Source of the DNA: Pseudonocardia sp. 73-21 | Lineage (GTDB): Bacteria; Actinomycetota; Actinomycetes; Mycobacteriales; Pseudonocardiaceae | Assembly: GCF_001899645.1 (NCBI RefSeq) | Contig: NZ_MKVV01000055.1 | Span: 1-64,000 of the forward strand | Direction: 5' to 3' | DNA length: 64,000 nucleotides | Shown here: positions 1 to 8,251 of the stretch, piece after piece | How the letters are laid out: every line of letters begins with the position of its first letter | Numbering within the stretch: position 1 is the first letter of the stretch | The notes under the pieces: generated by a model | The model's input: only the letters and a program-made list of their open reading frames with translations | Told to the model about the DNA's origin: nothing | Databases searched by the model: none | Made by a program: the position numbers and the translations under genes

Positions 1-38
1 CGGGATCCACCGTGCGAAGGGAAGGTAGAGCCATCAGC

Positions 39-1037
39 ATGCCCATGAGGCAGTCGATCCGCCTGGGTGCCTACCTGATGAAGCAGAAGATCAAGCGGGT
101 GGAGAAGTTCCCGCTGCTCGTGGAGCTGGAGCCGCTGTTCGCCTGCAACCTCAAGTGCGCCGGCTGCGGCAAGATCGAGCAGCCCGCCCACCTGCTCAAG
201 CAGCGCATGCCCGTCGAGCAGGCCGTGAACGCCATCGTCGAGAGCGGCGCGCCGATGGTCTCCATCGCGGGCGGCGAGCCGCTGATGCACAAGGAGATCG
301 ACGTCATCGTCTCGCGCCTGCTGGATCTCAACAAGATCGTGTTCCTGTGCACGAACGCGGTGCTGCTGCCCAAGCACCTGCACCGCTTCACCCCGCACAA
401 GAACTTCGCGTGGATGGTCCACATCGACGGCCTGCGCGAGCGCCACGACCAGTCGGTCTGCAAGGACGGCGTGTTCGACACCGCCGTCGCGGCGATCAAG
501 CAGGCCCAGGCGGCCGGGTTCCGGGTCAACACCAACACCACGTTCTTCGACACCGACACCCCGCAGGACGTGATCGACGTCCTCGACTACCTCAACGACG
601 AGCTCGGCGTCGACAACATGCAGATCTCCCCCGGTTACGCCTACGAGAAGGCCCCCGACCAGGAGCACTGGCTGGGCGTCGAGCAGACGCGCGAGCTGTT
701 CCGCAAGGCGTTCGACGGCGGGCGGCGCAAGAAGTGGCGGCTCAACCACTCCCCGGTGTTCCTCGACTTCCTCGAGGGCAGGGTCGACCTCTCGTGCACC
801 GCGTGGGCGATCCCGTCGTACTCACTGCTGGGCTGGCAGCGGCCCTGCTACCTGCTCGACGACGGCTACGTGCAGACCTACAAGGAGCTCATCGAGGACA
901 CCGACTGGAACGCTTTCGGCCGCGGGAACGACCCACGGTGCGACAACTGCATGGCACACTGCGGGTACGAGCCGTCGGCGGTCTTCGCGACGATGGGCTC
1001 GCTGCGCCAGTCGCTCCGGGCCGCGGTGGGGAGCTGA
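39..1037 (+). CDS. hpnH: Adenosyl-hopene transferase HpnH (radical SAM)
   Basis: Family role: HpnH joins a 5'-deoxyadenosyl radical to diploptene (hopene) to give adenosylhopane, the first step of extended hopanoid side-chain synthesis at the membrane. The 332-aa product has the radical SAM cluster motif CNLKCAGC with cysteines at 36, 40 and 43, then the SAM-binding GGEP segment, and a Cys-rich C-terminal end (DPRCDNCMAHCGYEP). Length and the opening MPMRQSIRLG match the family. The ATG at 39 is preferred over the in-frame GTG at 12 because a GGAAGG-type ribosome site lies about 12 bases upstream and HpnH proteins begin there. The other hopanoid genes (squalene-hopene cyclase, HpnG) are not in the window and may lie upstream of base 1. 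The identification is firm. Confidence 0.93.
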   Translation: MPMRQSIRLGAYLMKQKIKRVEKFPLLVELEPLFACNLKCAGCGKIEQPAHLLKQRMPVEQAVNAIVESGAPMVSIAGGEPLMHKEIDVIVSRLLDLNKIVFLCTNAVLLPKHLHRFTPHKNFAWMVHIDGLRERHDQSVCKDGVFDTAVAAIKQAQAAGFRVNTNTTFFDTDTPQDVIDVLDYLNDELGVDNMQISPGYAYEKAPDQEHWLGVEQTRELFRKAFDGGRRKKWRLNHSPVFLDFLEGRVDLSCTAWAIPSYSLLGWQRPCYLLDDGYVQTYKELIEDTDWNAFGRGNDPRCDNCMAHCGYEPSAVFATMGSLRQSLRAAVGS

Positions 1038-1047
1038 ACCGGTCAAC

Positions 1048-1077
1048 CGGGCCGTTATCTCCGCGTTACACGGCCCG
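1048..1077 (+). terminator. Possible terminator hairpin after hpnH
   Basis: An 8-bp perfect inverted repeat, CGGGCCGT (1048-1055) and ACGGCCCG (1070-1077), with a 14-base loop, lies 10 bases after the hpnH stop codon. There is no T tract, which is common for GC-rich actinobacterial terminators. It may only attenuate read-through into the next gene on the same strand. Confidence 0.35.
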
Positions 1078-1124
1078 ATACAGTGCCTCCACCGCAGTAG
1101 CAACCGGAGAGGTCACTCCACCTG

Positions 1125-1778
1125 ATGCTCAGCCACCGCACCACGATCCACCTCCCGTCGATCGGGTCGTTGCTGCGCAACGCCGGGCGTCCGCTGCTGG
1201 AGTCCACGCTGATCCCGCTGGCGCTGTTCTGGGTGCTGTTCACCCGCGTCGGGTTCGACGCTGGGCTGATCGCCGCGCTGAGCTGGTCGGGGCTGGCCAT
1301 CGGGCGGCGGCTGGTGCTGCGCAGACCCGTGCCGGCCATCCTGGTGATCAGCACGCTGCTGCTGCTCGCCCGCACGCTGGTGGGCCTGTTCACCGGCAGC
1401 GCGTTCCTGTACTTCCTGCAACCGACGGTGCAGAACTTCGTGTTCGCGGCGGCACTGCTGGTCACCCTCGGCCTGGACCGACCGCTGCTGGCCAAGCTCG
1501 CCGACGACTTCTGCGCGTTCCCGGCCTCGCTCACCGGCCACCCGCAGATGAAGCGGTTCTTCAAGCGCGTGTCGCTGCTGTGGGCCACGGTGTTCATCGT
1601 CAACGGCGTCACCACGCTGGTCGTGCTGGCCACGCAGACGGTGGGCAACTACCTGATGGTCTCCACGGCGGGCTCGTACTCGGTGGTGGCGCTCGGCATC
1701 GTGGCGTCGCTGGTCTGGTTCCGCCGCTGCATGGCGGGCCAGGGCATCCACCTGCGGATGGGCGCCCGCCCCGCCTGA
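1125..1778 (+). CDS. VC0807-like integral membrane protein
   Basis: The 217-aa product is almost entirely hydrophobic, with about five or six predicted membrane segments separated by short basic loops (for example GRRLVLRRPVP near residue 62). The general pattern resembles the VC0807-family / DUF3159-type membrane proteins of actinobacteria, whose function is unknown. It follows hpnH on the same strand after 87 bases, with a GGAGAGG sequence about 12 bases before the ATG. It could be co-transcribed with hpnH, though a weak hairpin lies between them. No catalytic motif is visible. The coding call is secure; the family name is tentative. Confidence 0.7.
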   Translation: MLSHRTTIHLPSIGSLLRNAGRPLLESTLIPLALFWVLFTRVGFDAGLIAALSWSGLAIGRRLVLRRPVPAILVISTLLLLARTLVGLFTGSAFLYFLQPTVQNFVFAAALLVTLGLDRPLLAKLADDFCAFPASLTGHPQMKRFFKRVSLLWATVFIVNGVTTLVVLATQTVGNYLMVSTAGSYSVVALGIVASLVWFRRCMAGQGIHLRMGARPA

Positions 1779-1806
1779 TCCGCCATGATCACCGGCTCGG
1801 CGCACG

Positions 1807-1825
1807 GGCGGCGGTCATCGCCGCC
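1807..1825. terminator. Bidirectional terminator between convergent genes
   Basis: A 7-bp perfect stem, GGCGGCG (1807-1813) and CGCCGCC (1819-1825), with loop GTCAT sits between the convergent membrane-protein gene and the glycosyltransferase gene that ends at 1826. Its placement suits termination from both sides. Confidence 0.4.
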
Positions 1826-2926
1826 TCAGCGGGCCGCGAGGTCCCTCAGCGCCGCGTCGAGGTCGGCGACGCCGAAGTCGACCGCCGCGGCCGCCAGGCG
1901 GGCCATCCCGGCCGGGTCCCGGATGAGCCCGCGGATCGTGGTCGTCACGTCGGTGCGGGTCGGGCAGACCAGCGCCAGCCCGGCCGCCGCCGTCATCTCC
2001 GCACCGGCGCGCCCGTGGCCGGGGACCGGCGTCGCGAACAGCACCGGACGGCCCGCGGCCAGGGCCTCGGTGGCGATCATGCCGCCGGCGGTGGTCAGCA
2101 CGACGTCGGACGCGGTGACCAGCTCGGGGACGCGGTCGGTCCAGCCGTGCACCACGAGCCGCTCGGCCGGCAGCCCGCGGGCCTCCAGGCGGCGGCGCAA
2201 CCGGTCGTTGCGGCCCGCCAGCACCACCGCCTGCGCACCCCCGGCCAGCACCGCGTCCACCACCCGCTCCAGGCCGCCGAAGCCCAGCGAGCCCCCGGTC
2301 ACGAGCACGACGAACGCATCGGGGGCGAGCCCGGTGGCGGCCCGGGCGGCGGCGCGGTCACCCGGCCGGAACCGCCGGTCGACGGCCGGGGGCGCCACCC
2401 GCACGTCGGCCGCCGGCGCGATCGCCCGGGCCTGGTCGCGGGAGGCGGGCAACAGCGTCCAGGTCTGGTCGACGTCGGCCCACACCCAGAACGGGTGCAC
2501 CGCCACGTCGGTGACGACGGCGACGCTGCGCCCCGGCAGGCGGCCGCGGCGGCGCAGCCACGCCAGCCCGCCGGAGGTCATCGGGTAGGTGGAGACCACG
2601 AGGTCGGGTCCGTCGGCCACCAGCGGGGCGAGCGCGCGACCGAGCCGGGCCGCGGCCACCGCCTTGAAGAACTCCGCCACACGCGGGTGGGCCACCAGCA
2701 GGTCGTAGCCCAGCCCGTAGAGCCGCGGGGCGATCCGCATGGTCACCGCGTAGGAGCTGCGCAGCAGGCGGTCGCGCCCCGGGCCGCCGGTGCCCTCCAC
2801 CTCCCGCACCTCCGCCGCGGGCCACAGCTCGCGCATCCGCGCGGCGAGCACCCGCGCCGCCGCCACGTGCCCCTCCCCGACCGGGGCCGACAGCACCAGG
2901 ACCCTCCGGGGCCCACCCTCCTGCAC
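1826..2926 (-). CDS. MGDG-synthase-like glycosyltransferase
   Basis: The 366-aa product resembles the MGDG synthase / processive diacylglycerol glycosyltransferase group (GT28-like, GT-B fold), which moves a sugar from a nucleotide sugar to a lipid acceptor at the membrane. Seen: an N-terminal glycine-rich acceptor-side motif APVGEGHVAAARVLA around residues 14-28, and a C-terminal donor-site stretch with TTAGGMIATEALAAGRPVL and PVPGHGRAGAE. These match the family. The start is a GTG at 2926. It is transcribed divergently from a paralogous domain in the large fusion protein at 3012, across an 85-base gap. The exact sugar and lipid cannot be read from sequence. Confidence 0.78.
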   Translation of the reverse strand: MQEGGPRRVLVLSAPVGEGHVAAARVLAARMRELWPAAEVREVEGTGGPGRDRLLRSSYAVTMRIAPRLYGLGYDLLVAHPRVAEFFKAVAAARLGRALAPLVADGPDLVVSTYPMTSGGLAWLRRRGRLPGRSVAVVTDVAVHPFWVWADVDQTWTLLPASRDQARAIAPAADVRVAPPAVDRRFRPGDRAAARAATGLAPDAFVVLVTGGSLGFGGLERVVDAVLAGGAQAVVLAGRNDRLRRRLEARGLPAERLVVHGWTDRVPELVTASDVVLTTAGGMIATEALAAGRPVLFATPVPGHGRAGAEMTAAAGLALVCPTRTDVTTTIRGLIRDPAGMARLAAAAVDFGVADLDAALRDLAAR

Positions 2927-3011
2927 GGCAGCACGCTAGCCCCCGCGGCGCGCCGCCCGATCGGGTACGGCCAGGATCACGACACCCCCGAAGGACGACA
3001 GGGACGACCCC

Positions 3012-5414
3012 GTGACCGTTGACGCCCGCACCGAGCACCGTCCCGCCGCCCCGACGCCCGGACATCACCCCCGCCGGCTCCTGCTCGTCACCGGCAGCAT
3101 GGGCGAGGGCCACCACGCCGCCGCCCGGGCCGTCGAGGAGGCGGCCAGGGGCGCGTGGCCGGAGGTCGAGGTGACCTGGACCGACACCCTCGACGGGATG
3201 GGCGCCGCCACCGGCGGGGCGTTCCGGGGGATCTACGCCGGCTGCCTGCGCCACCTCCCCTGGCTCTACGCCCTCTACTTCTGGCTGCTGACGCACGTCG
3301 CACCGTTCCGGGCGGGGACGCGGGCGGTGATCGGGGCGTGGAGCGGACGCGGGCTCGCCCCCCTCCTGGAGCGCCACGACCCCGACCTGGTGGTGGCGAC
3401 CTTCCCCGAGGGCATCACGGGCCTCGGGTGGCTGCGTCGCCGCGGCCGGCTCGCGCCTGCGGCCGTCGCACTGGTGGCCGATCCCGCGCCGCACCCGCTG
3501 TGGGCCGACGCGGCGCTCGACCTGCACCTCGTCTCCACCCCCACCGGCGCCGACCGGCTGCGCCGCATCGCGCCCGGTGCGTCCGTGCGGGTCGCGGGCC
3601 TGCCCGTCGCGGGCCGGTTCGCCCCGCCCGCCGGGCCGTCGCGCCGCGCCCGGCCGCTCGTCTACGTCTCCTGCGGCTCGCTGGCCTTCGGCGACGTCGC
3701 GGCCGCCTGCGCCGCCGCCCTCGACGGCGGAGCCGACGTGCTCGTCAGCTGCAGCCGCGACCCGGCGGCCCGGCGCCGGCTCGACGCGCTGGCCCGCGCG
3801 CACCCCCGCGGGGCGGCGCTGCGGGTGGAGGACTGGATCGACGATCCGGCCGCCGCCACCCGCGACTGCGACGCCGTCGTCACCAACGCCGGTGGCGCCA
3901 CGGCGCTGGAGGCGCTGGCCTGCGGGCGCCGGCTGCTGCTGTTCGCGCCGATACCCGGCCACGGCCGGGCCAACGCGGCCGTGCTGGAGGCCGAGGGCCT
4001 GGCTCGCGTCTGCGCGCGGCCCGCGGACCTGCGGGCGGCGGTGGCCGACCTCGGAGCCGGCCACCACGTGGACCGCACCGGGCACGGCCCGGGGGTGTTC
4101 CCGACCGCCGTCGCCGACCTGGCCGGGCTGTTGCCGGGCCGCGACGGCACGACCGGCCGGGGCGCGCGACACGGTCACGGCACCCGTGTCCGTGCCCAGG
4201 ACGCCCTGTTCTTCTACGCCGCCACCCCGGAGGTGCCCCAGCAGGTGGGCGCGCGCATCGTCGTCGAGGACCCGGATGGGCGTCCGGACTGGCCGGAGGT
4301 GATCACCGGGCTCGTCCGCGAGCGGCTGCCGTCGGTACCCCTGCTGCACCGGCGCATCGCCCCTCCCCGGCCGGGCCGGCCGCTGCGGTGGGGCACCGAC
4401 GCCTCGCCGGAGGGGCACGTGCACCGGGAGGTGCTCGACGACGCCCCGGACGTCGTGGACGCGTTCTTCGCCGCCCCCGTCGACCCGGCCACCACCGGTT
4501 GGGAGCTCCAGGTCACGCGCGACCGGGAGGCGGGCGGGATCACCGTGCTGGCCAAGGTGCACCACGCCCTGGGCGACGGGCTGGCCGTCACCGAGGCGCT
4601 GACCCGCCTGCTGACCGACGCGGGCCGGCCCCGGGACCCGGCCCCGCCCGTCGCGCCGACGCCCACCGACCGCGTCCGCCGGGCCGCCACGGTCGTCCGG
4701 GGCATCGGCGCGCTCGCCCTCGCCGGCACGGCGGGCCGGTCACCGGTCACGGGCCGCAGCAGCGGACCGGGCCACCGCCACGTCGGGGTGAGCTTCGACG
4801 GCGCCCGCGTCCGCTCCGCGGCCCGCGCCCAGGGCGTCGGGACGACGGTGCTGGTGCTGGCCGTGGTCGCCGACGCCCTGGGCGAGCTGCTGGAACGGCA
4901 CGGGGCCCCGACCGAGCACCTGCGCGCGATGGTCCCGATGACGACCCGGACCAGCGCGGACGTGGCCAGCGACGCCCCCGGCAACCGCACCGCAGCCGTG
5001 TCCGTGGCGCTGCCGCTCGGGCCGATGTCGGGGGCCGAACGCGTGGCGCGGGTGGCGCGGGCCGTCGCCCGCGGCACGGCCAGCGGTGAACCCGAGGGGG
5101 CGGCCGCCGTCCTGGGGCTGCTGGGGCTGCTGCCGGGCCGCGTCCAGGCCGTCATCGTCCGCCGGATCTACGGGCGGCGGTTCTTCCACGTGCTCGCCTC
5201 GGTGATGCCCGGGGTGCGGCGCCCGACCCGCATCGCCGGATGCCTGGTTCGCGAGGTCCACCCGGTGCTGCCGCTGGCCGACGGCGTCGGGCTCGCGGTG
5301 GGGGTCATGCACTGGGGACGCGCGACGACGGTCGGTATCACCGCCGATCCGGCCCTCGTTCCCGGGATCGTGGGAATACCCGCTGGACTCGCGGCGTCGT
5401 TGGACCGGATGTAG
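3012..5414 (+). CDS. Glycosyltransferase-WS/DGAT acyltransferase fusion
   Basis: An 800-aa product joins two enzymes normally encoded separately. Residues about 20-380 form an MGDG-synthase-like GT-B glycosyltransferase (GSMGEGHHAAARAV near 28-41; TNAGGATALEALACGR and PIPGHGRANAA further on). Residues about 395-800 form a wax ester synthase/acyl-CoA:diacylglycerol acyltransferase domain, opening with AQDALFFYAATP and carrying the catalytic HHxxxDG motif as HHALGDG at 517-523. The linker around 380-394 is Arg/Gly-rich. No stop or frame change separates the halves. WS/DGAT enzymes acylate alcohols or diacylglycerol with acyl-CoA; the glycosyltransferase would glycosylate a lipid. The fusion suggests coupled glycosylation and acylation of one lipid, which is inference. 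Starts at GTG 3012 after an AGGGACG site. Confidence 0.85.
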   Translation: MTVDARTEHRPAAPTPGHHPRRLLLVTGSMGEGHHAAARAVEEAARGAWPEVEVTWTDTLDGMGAATGGAFRGIYAGCLRHLPWLYALYFWLLTHVAPFRAGTRAVIGAWSGRGLAPLLERHDPDLVVATFPEGITGLGWLRRRGRLAPAAVALVADPAPHPLWADAALDLHLVSTPTGADRLRRIAPGASVRVAGLPVAGRFAPPAGPSRRARPLVYVSCGSLAFGDVAAACAAALDGGADVLVSCSRDPAARRRLDALARAHPRGAALRVEDWIDDPAAATRDCDAVVTNAGGATALEALACGRRLLLFAPIPGHGRANAAVLEAEGLARVCARPADLRAAVADLGAGHHVDRTGHGPGVFPTAVADLAGLLPGRDGTTGRGARHGHGTRVRAQDALFFYAATPEVPQQVGARIVVEDPDGRPDWPEVITGLVRERLPSVPLLHRRIAPPRPGRPLRWGTDASPEGHVHREVLDDAPDVVDAFFAAPVDPATTGWELQVTRDREAGGITVLAKVHHALGDGLAVTEALTRLLTDAGRPRDPAPPVAPTPTDRVRRAATVVRGIGALALAGTAGRSPVTGRSSGPGHRHVGVSFDGARVRSAARAQGVGTTVLVLAVVADALGELLERHGAPTEHLRAMVPMTTRTSADVASDAPGNRTAAVSVALPLGPMSGAERVARVARAVARGTASGEPEGAAAVLGLLGLLPGRVQAVIVRRIYGRRFFHVLASVMPGVRRPTRIAGCLVREVHPVLPLADGVGLAVGVMHWGRATTVGITADPALVPGIVGIPAGLAASLDRM

Positions 5415-5438
5415 GGCCGTCACAGGGAGGGACCGCGT

Positions 5439-6350
5439 ATGGACGCCGGCACGTCGCTGCTGATCGCCGTGCCCGCCGCGGTGATCGGTGCAGCCGGCTT
5501 CGGGTTGGCGTCGGCGGCCCAGCAGCGCGCGACCAAGGAGGTCGAGGTCGCGCCCACGCTGAGCCCGCGGCTGCTGGTGGAGCTGTTCGCGCGGCCGATG
5601 TGGCTGATCGGGCTCGTGGCCACGATCCTGGCGCTGCTCATGCAGCTCGTCGCGCTGGCCTTCGGGCCGATCACGGTGGTCCAGCCGCTGCTGGTCACGG
5701 GGGTGGCGTTCGCCGCGGGCTTCTCGGCGCTGATGGCCCGCCGCCGGCCCGACCCCCTGATCCTCATCGGAGCGCTGTTCTGCGCCGCCGGGCTCTCGGC
5801 GTTCCTGCTGCTGGCCCGTCCGGTGTCGGTGGGCGCCGACGAGCACATCGACCTCGTCTCCGGCCTGCCGCTCGCCATCGCGCTCGCGGCCCTGGTCGCC
5901 GCCTGTCTCGGCTACTCCGCCGTCGTCACCCACTCGTCGCGGGTACTGGCCCTCGCCCTGGCCACGGGAGTCCTCTACGGCGTCACGGCGGGCCTGATGA
6001 AGGTGGTGGTCGGCCAGCTGCGCCTGGGCATCGACGAGCCCTTCCAGCACGTCACCCTCTACGTGGTCTGCATCGTCGGCCCGATGGGGTTCCTGTTGAG
6101 CCAGAACACGTTCCAGCAGGGACGGATGATCTCCCCCGCCGTCGCCGTGATCACGAGCGTCGACCCGGTGATCGCCGTGCTGATCGGCGTCGGCTGGCTC
6201 GGCGAGCAGCTCGACACCTCCCCCGCGGCACTGGCCGGGGAGTGCGCCGCGGCCGTCGTGGTGATCGCGGGCATCGCGTTCATCACGCTGCGCGGCTCGG
6301 CGCTGCTGCACCGCCTCGACGAGCGCGAGACCCGGACCGCGCCGGGATGA
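5439..6350 (+). CDS. DMT-superfamily transporter
   Basis: The 303-aa product has about nine or ten hydrophobic segments in two internal halves, typical of the drug/metabolite transporter (EamA/NIPA-like) superfamily of small-molecule or ion carriers in the inner membrane. Segments such as TVVQPLLVTGVAFAAGF and TSVDPVIAVLIGVGWLGE lie at equivalent places in the two repeats. The start ATG at 5439 follows an AGGGAGG site. It begins 24 bases after the fusion gene and overlaps the next gene by the sequence ATGA, so the three are probably co-transcribed. The substrate cannot be inferred. Confidence 0.78.
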   Translation: MDAGTSLLIAVPAAVIGAAGFGLASAAQQRATKEVEVAPTLSPRLLVELFARPMWLIGLVATILALLMQLVALAFGPITVVQPLLVTGVAFAAGFSALMARRRPDPLILIGALFCAAGLSAFLLLARPVSVGADEHIDLVSGLPLAIALAALVAACLGYSAVVTHSSRVLALALATGVLYGVTAGLMKVVVGQLRLGIDEPFQHVTLYVVCIVGPMGFLLSQNTFQQGRMISPAVAVITSVDPVIAVLIGVGWLGEQLDTSPAALAGECAAAVVVIAGIAFITLRGSALLHRLDERETRTAPG

Positions 6351-7066
6351 GGACCGCCGTGGTCACGGGGGCGTCGTCCGGCATCGGCGCCGCCGTCGCC
6401 GAACGCCTCGCCGGATCCTGGGACCTGTTGCTCGTCGGCCGCGACGAGGCCCGGCTCGCCGCCGTCGCGGACCGCACCGGGGGCCGGTCGCTCGTCGCCG
6501 ACCTCGCCGGACCCGACGGGGTGGAGGCCGTCCGCGCCGCCGCGGACGGCCGGGTGACGCTGCTCGTGCACGCCGCGGGACTCGGCGCCGCCGGGCCGCT
6601 CGCGGACACGTCCGCGGCGTGCGTCGACGAGCTGATGCAGGTCAACCTCGTGGCGCCGGTCCAGCTCACCCGGGCCCTGCTGCCCACCCTGGTGGCGCAG
6701 CGGGGCCATGTCGCGTTCGTGGCCTCGATCGCCGCGATCGGCGTGGCCGACGAGGTGGTCTACTCCGCCACCAAGGCCGGCCTGCGCGGTTTCGCCGACG
6801 CCCTGCGGCTGGAGGCCGGCATCGGCGTCACGACGGTGCTGCCCGGTGCCGTGGACACGCCCTACTTCGCCCGCCGGGGCCGGCCCTACCACCGGCGGTT
6901 CCCGCGCCCGGTGAGCCCCGAACGCGTGGCCGCCGCCCTCGTCGACGGGGTGCGGCGACGACGCACCGAGATGTTCGTGCCCGGCTGGCTCACGCTCGGC
7001 GCCCGGGTGCACGGCGCGGCACCGGCCCTGTTCGCCCGCCTGTCGCGCCGGGCCGATCCCCACTGA
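6347..7066 (+). CDS. Short-chain dehydrogenase/reductase
   Basis: The 239-aa product is a classical SDR. It has the nucleotide-binding TGASSGIG motif at residues about 7-14, an HAAG segment equivalent to NNAG, a catalytic serine in VASIAAIG, and the YxxxK pair as YSATK, followed by PGAVDTP. It is an NAD(P)H-dependent oxidoreductase of unknown substrate. The ATG at 6347 overlaps the TGA of the transporter gene, indicating translational coupling to the upstream lipid-related operon. It may act on a lipid intermediate, but that rests only on context. Confidence 0.85.
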   Translation: MRTAVVTGASSGIGAAVAERLAGSWDLLLVGRDEARLAAVADRTGGRSLVADLAGPDGVEAVRAAADGRVTLLVHAAGLGAAGPLADTSAACVDELMQVNLVAPVQLTRALLPTLVAQRGHVAFVASIAAIGVADEVVYSATKAGLRGFADALRLEAGIGVTTVLPGAVDTPYFARRGRPYHRRFPRPVSPERVAAALVDGVRRRRTEMFVPGWLTLGARVHGAAPALFARLSRRADPH

Positions 7067-7406
7067 CGCCACAGCGGGGCTCGCCCGGGGGGTCCGCGGC
7101 GTCGGCGAGGTCGCGCTGCACCCACGCCACGTCGTGCCAGGCGCCGTCCTCCCAGCCGATCCGCCGGTGGACCCCGACGGGCTCGAACCCCATCGCCCGG
7201 TGCAGCCCGGCGCTCGCCTCGTCGGGCAGGGTCGTGCCGGCGACGGCGGTCCGGAACCCGCGGGCGGACAGGCAGGTGCTCAGCTCCCCGTAGAGCGCCC
7301 GGCCGAGGCCCGCGCGGCGCAGCCCGTCCTCGAGGTACACGCGCCCGTCCTCCTGCGCGGCCGCGCTGATCCAGAAGTCCTCCAGGACCGGGTCACCCTG
7401 CGGCAC
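6990..7406 (-). pseudogene. Truncated PAT-like GNAT acetyltransferase
   Basis: The readable part is only the C-terminal half of a phosphinothricin-N-acetyltransferase-like GNAT protein: acetyl-CoA loop GLRRAGLGRALYGEL, then AGTTLPDEASAGLHRAMGF and GAWHDVAWVQRDL. The N-terminal half, which holds the first strands and part of the substrate site, is absent. Upstream of residue 118 of the open frame the sequence is antisense to the hydrolase gene. A GTG at 7406 overlaps the hydrolase stop region, so a 138-aa product could still be translated, but it would lack an essential half of the fold. The frame also runs past the natural C-terminus into antisense of the SDR gene. Best read as a remnant. Confidence 0.65.
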
Positions 7407-8211
7407 GTCCCCTCTGGTCGAGCAGCGCACGCAGGCGGGTGGCGAACGCGGGAGGATCCTCGACGAAGCCCGCGTGACCGCCCGGGAAGACGGTGGGCTC
7501 GACGCCGAGCTGCGCGGCGAGCGCGCGCGTGGTGCGGTCACACATCTGCCCGGCCGAGTCCGCCCCGATGCCCGGCACGACGTGCGCGGCCGTGAGCGCG
7601 GCCGGATCGGGCAGCCAGTCGCAGGTGCCGCGCATCTCGTGTGCGAACCACCGGCGCTCGTCCGCCTCCGCCTGTTCCCCGTGCGCGACCAGCACCTCGG
7701 CCGGCATGGCGATGCCGGCCCCGGCCAGGAACTGTGCCCACGCCCCCACCCGGTCACCCGTGAGGTAGGTGGCGATCATGGCCTCCCGGTGGGCGCGGAG
7801 CTCGTCGCGGTCGTCGAGCAGTTGCTCCAGCGGTGGCTCGTGCGCGATCACGGCGCGCACCAGCTCCGGGCGGGTCTGGGCCAGGGCGAGTGCGGTGACC
7901 GCCCCGCCGCTGGAGCCCAGGATCGTCGCCGGCCCGGCGTCCAGGTGCGTGATCAGCCGGGCGAGGTCGTCGGCGCGCAGGTCCGGGGTGGAGTCCTGCT
8001 CGGGATCGTGCAGCGGGCTGCGGTGGATGCCGCGCGGGTCGGTGGTGAGCACGGTGTGGTCGACGGCGAGCAGCTCGGCCAGCGGCGCGAACGCGTCGGC
8101 GCCCATCGGGGCACCGACGAGCACGACGAGCGGGCCGGACACACCTCGCACCTCGTAGTGGAGGCAGCCGTCGGGGACGTCGAGCACGGATTCCTTCTGG
8201 GTCATGGTCAT
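7393..8211 (-). CDS. Alpha/beta hydrolase
   Basis: The 272-aa product is an alpha/beta-hydrolase-fold protein. It shows a nucleophile elbow GSSGGA, an oxyanion region VLVGAPMGADAF, the acid-turn region DPRGIHRSPL, and a late histidine in PGGHAGFVEDPPAF. It resembles actinobacterial hydrolases found beside sigG-type sigma genes. The start is taken at ATG 8211 (MTMTQKES), since the in-frame ATG at 8253 would overlap the divergent sigma gene. No strong ribosome site is seen. It is divergent from the ECF sigma gene by 40 bases, so both promoters must overlap, which suggests shared control. Substrate unknown. Confidence 0.82.
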   Translation of the reverse strand: MTMTQKESVLDVPDGCLHYEVRGVSGPLVVLVGAPMGADAFAPLAELLAVDHTVLTTDPRGIHRSPLHDPEQDSTPDLRADDLARLITHLDAGPATILGSSGGAVTALALAQTRPELVRAVIAHEPPLEQLLDDRDELRAHREAMIATYLTGDRVGAWAQFLAGAGIAMPAEVLVAHGEQAEADERRWFAHEMRGTCDWLPDPAALTAAHVVPGIGADSAGQMCDRTTRALAAQLGVEPTVFPGGHAGFVEDPPAFATRLRALLDQRGRAAG

Positions 8212-8251
8212 ACGAGTAGGGACCGCCGGATGTCGGGCAGAATCATCGGGC

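Noticed and set aside
155..3022. 955-codon open frame on the plus strand
   Set aside because: Arg/Ala/Pro-rich translation with no motif. It is a shadow of hpnH, the membrane protein and the antisense of the glycosyltransferase.
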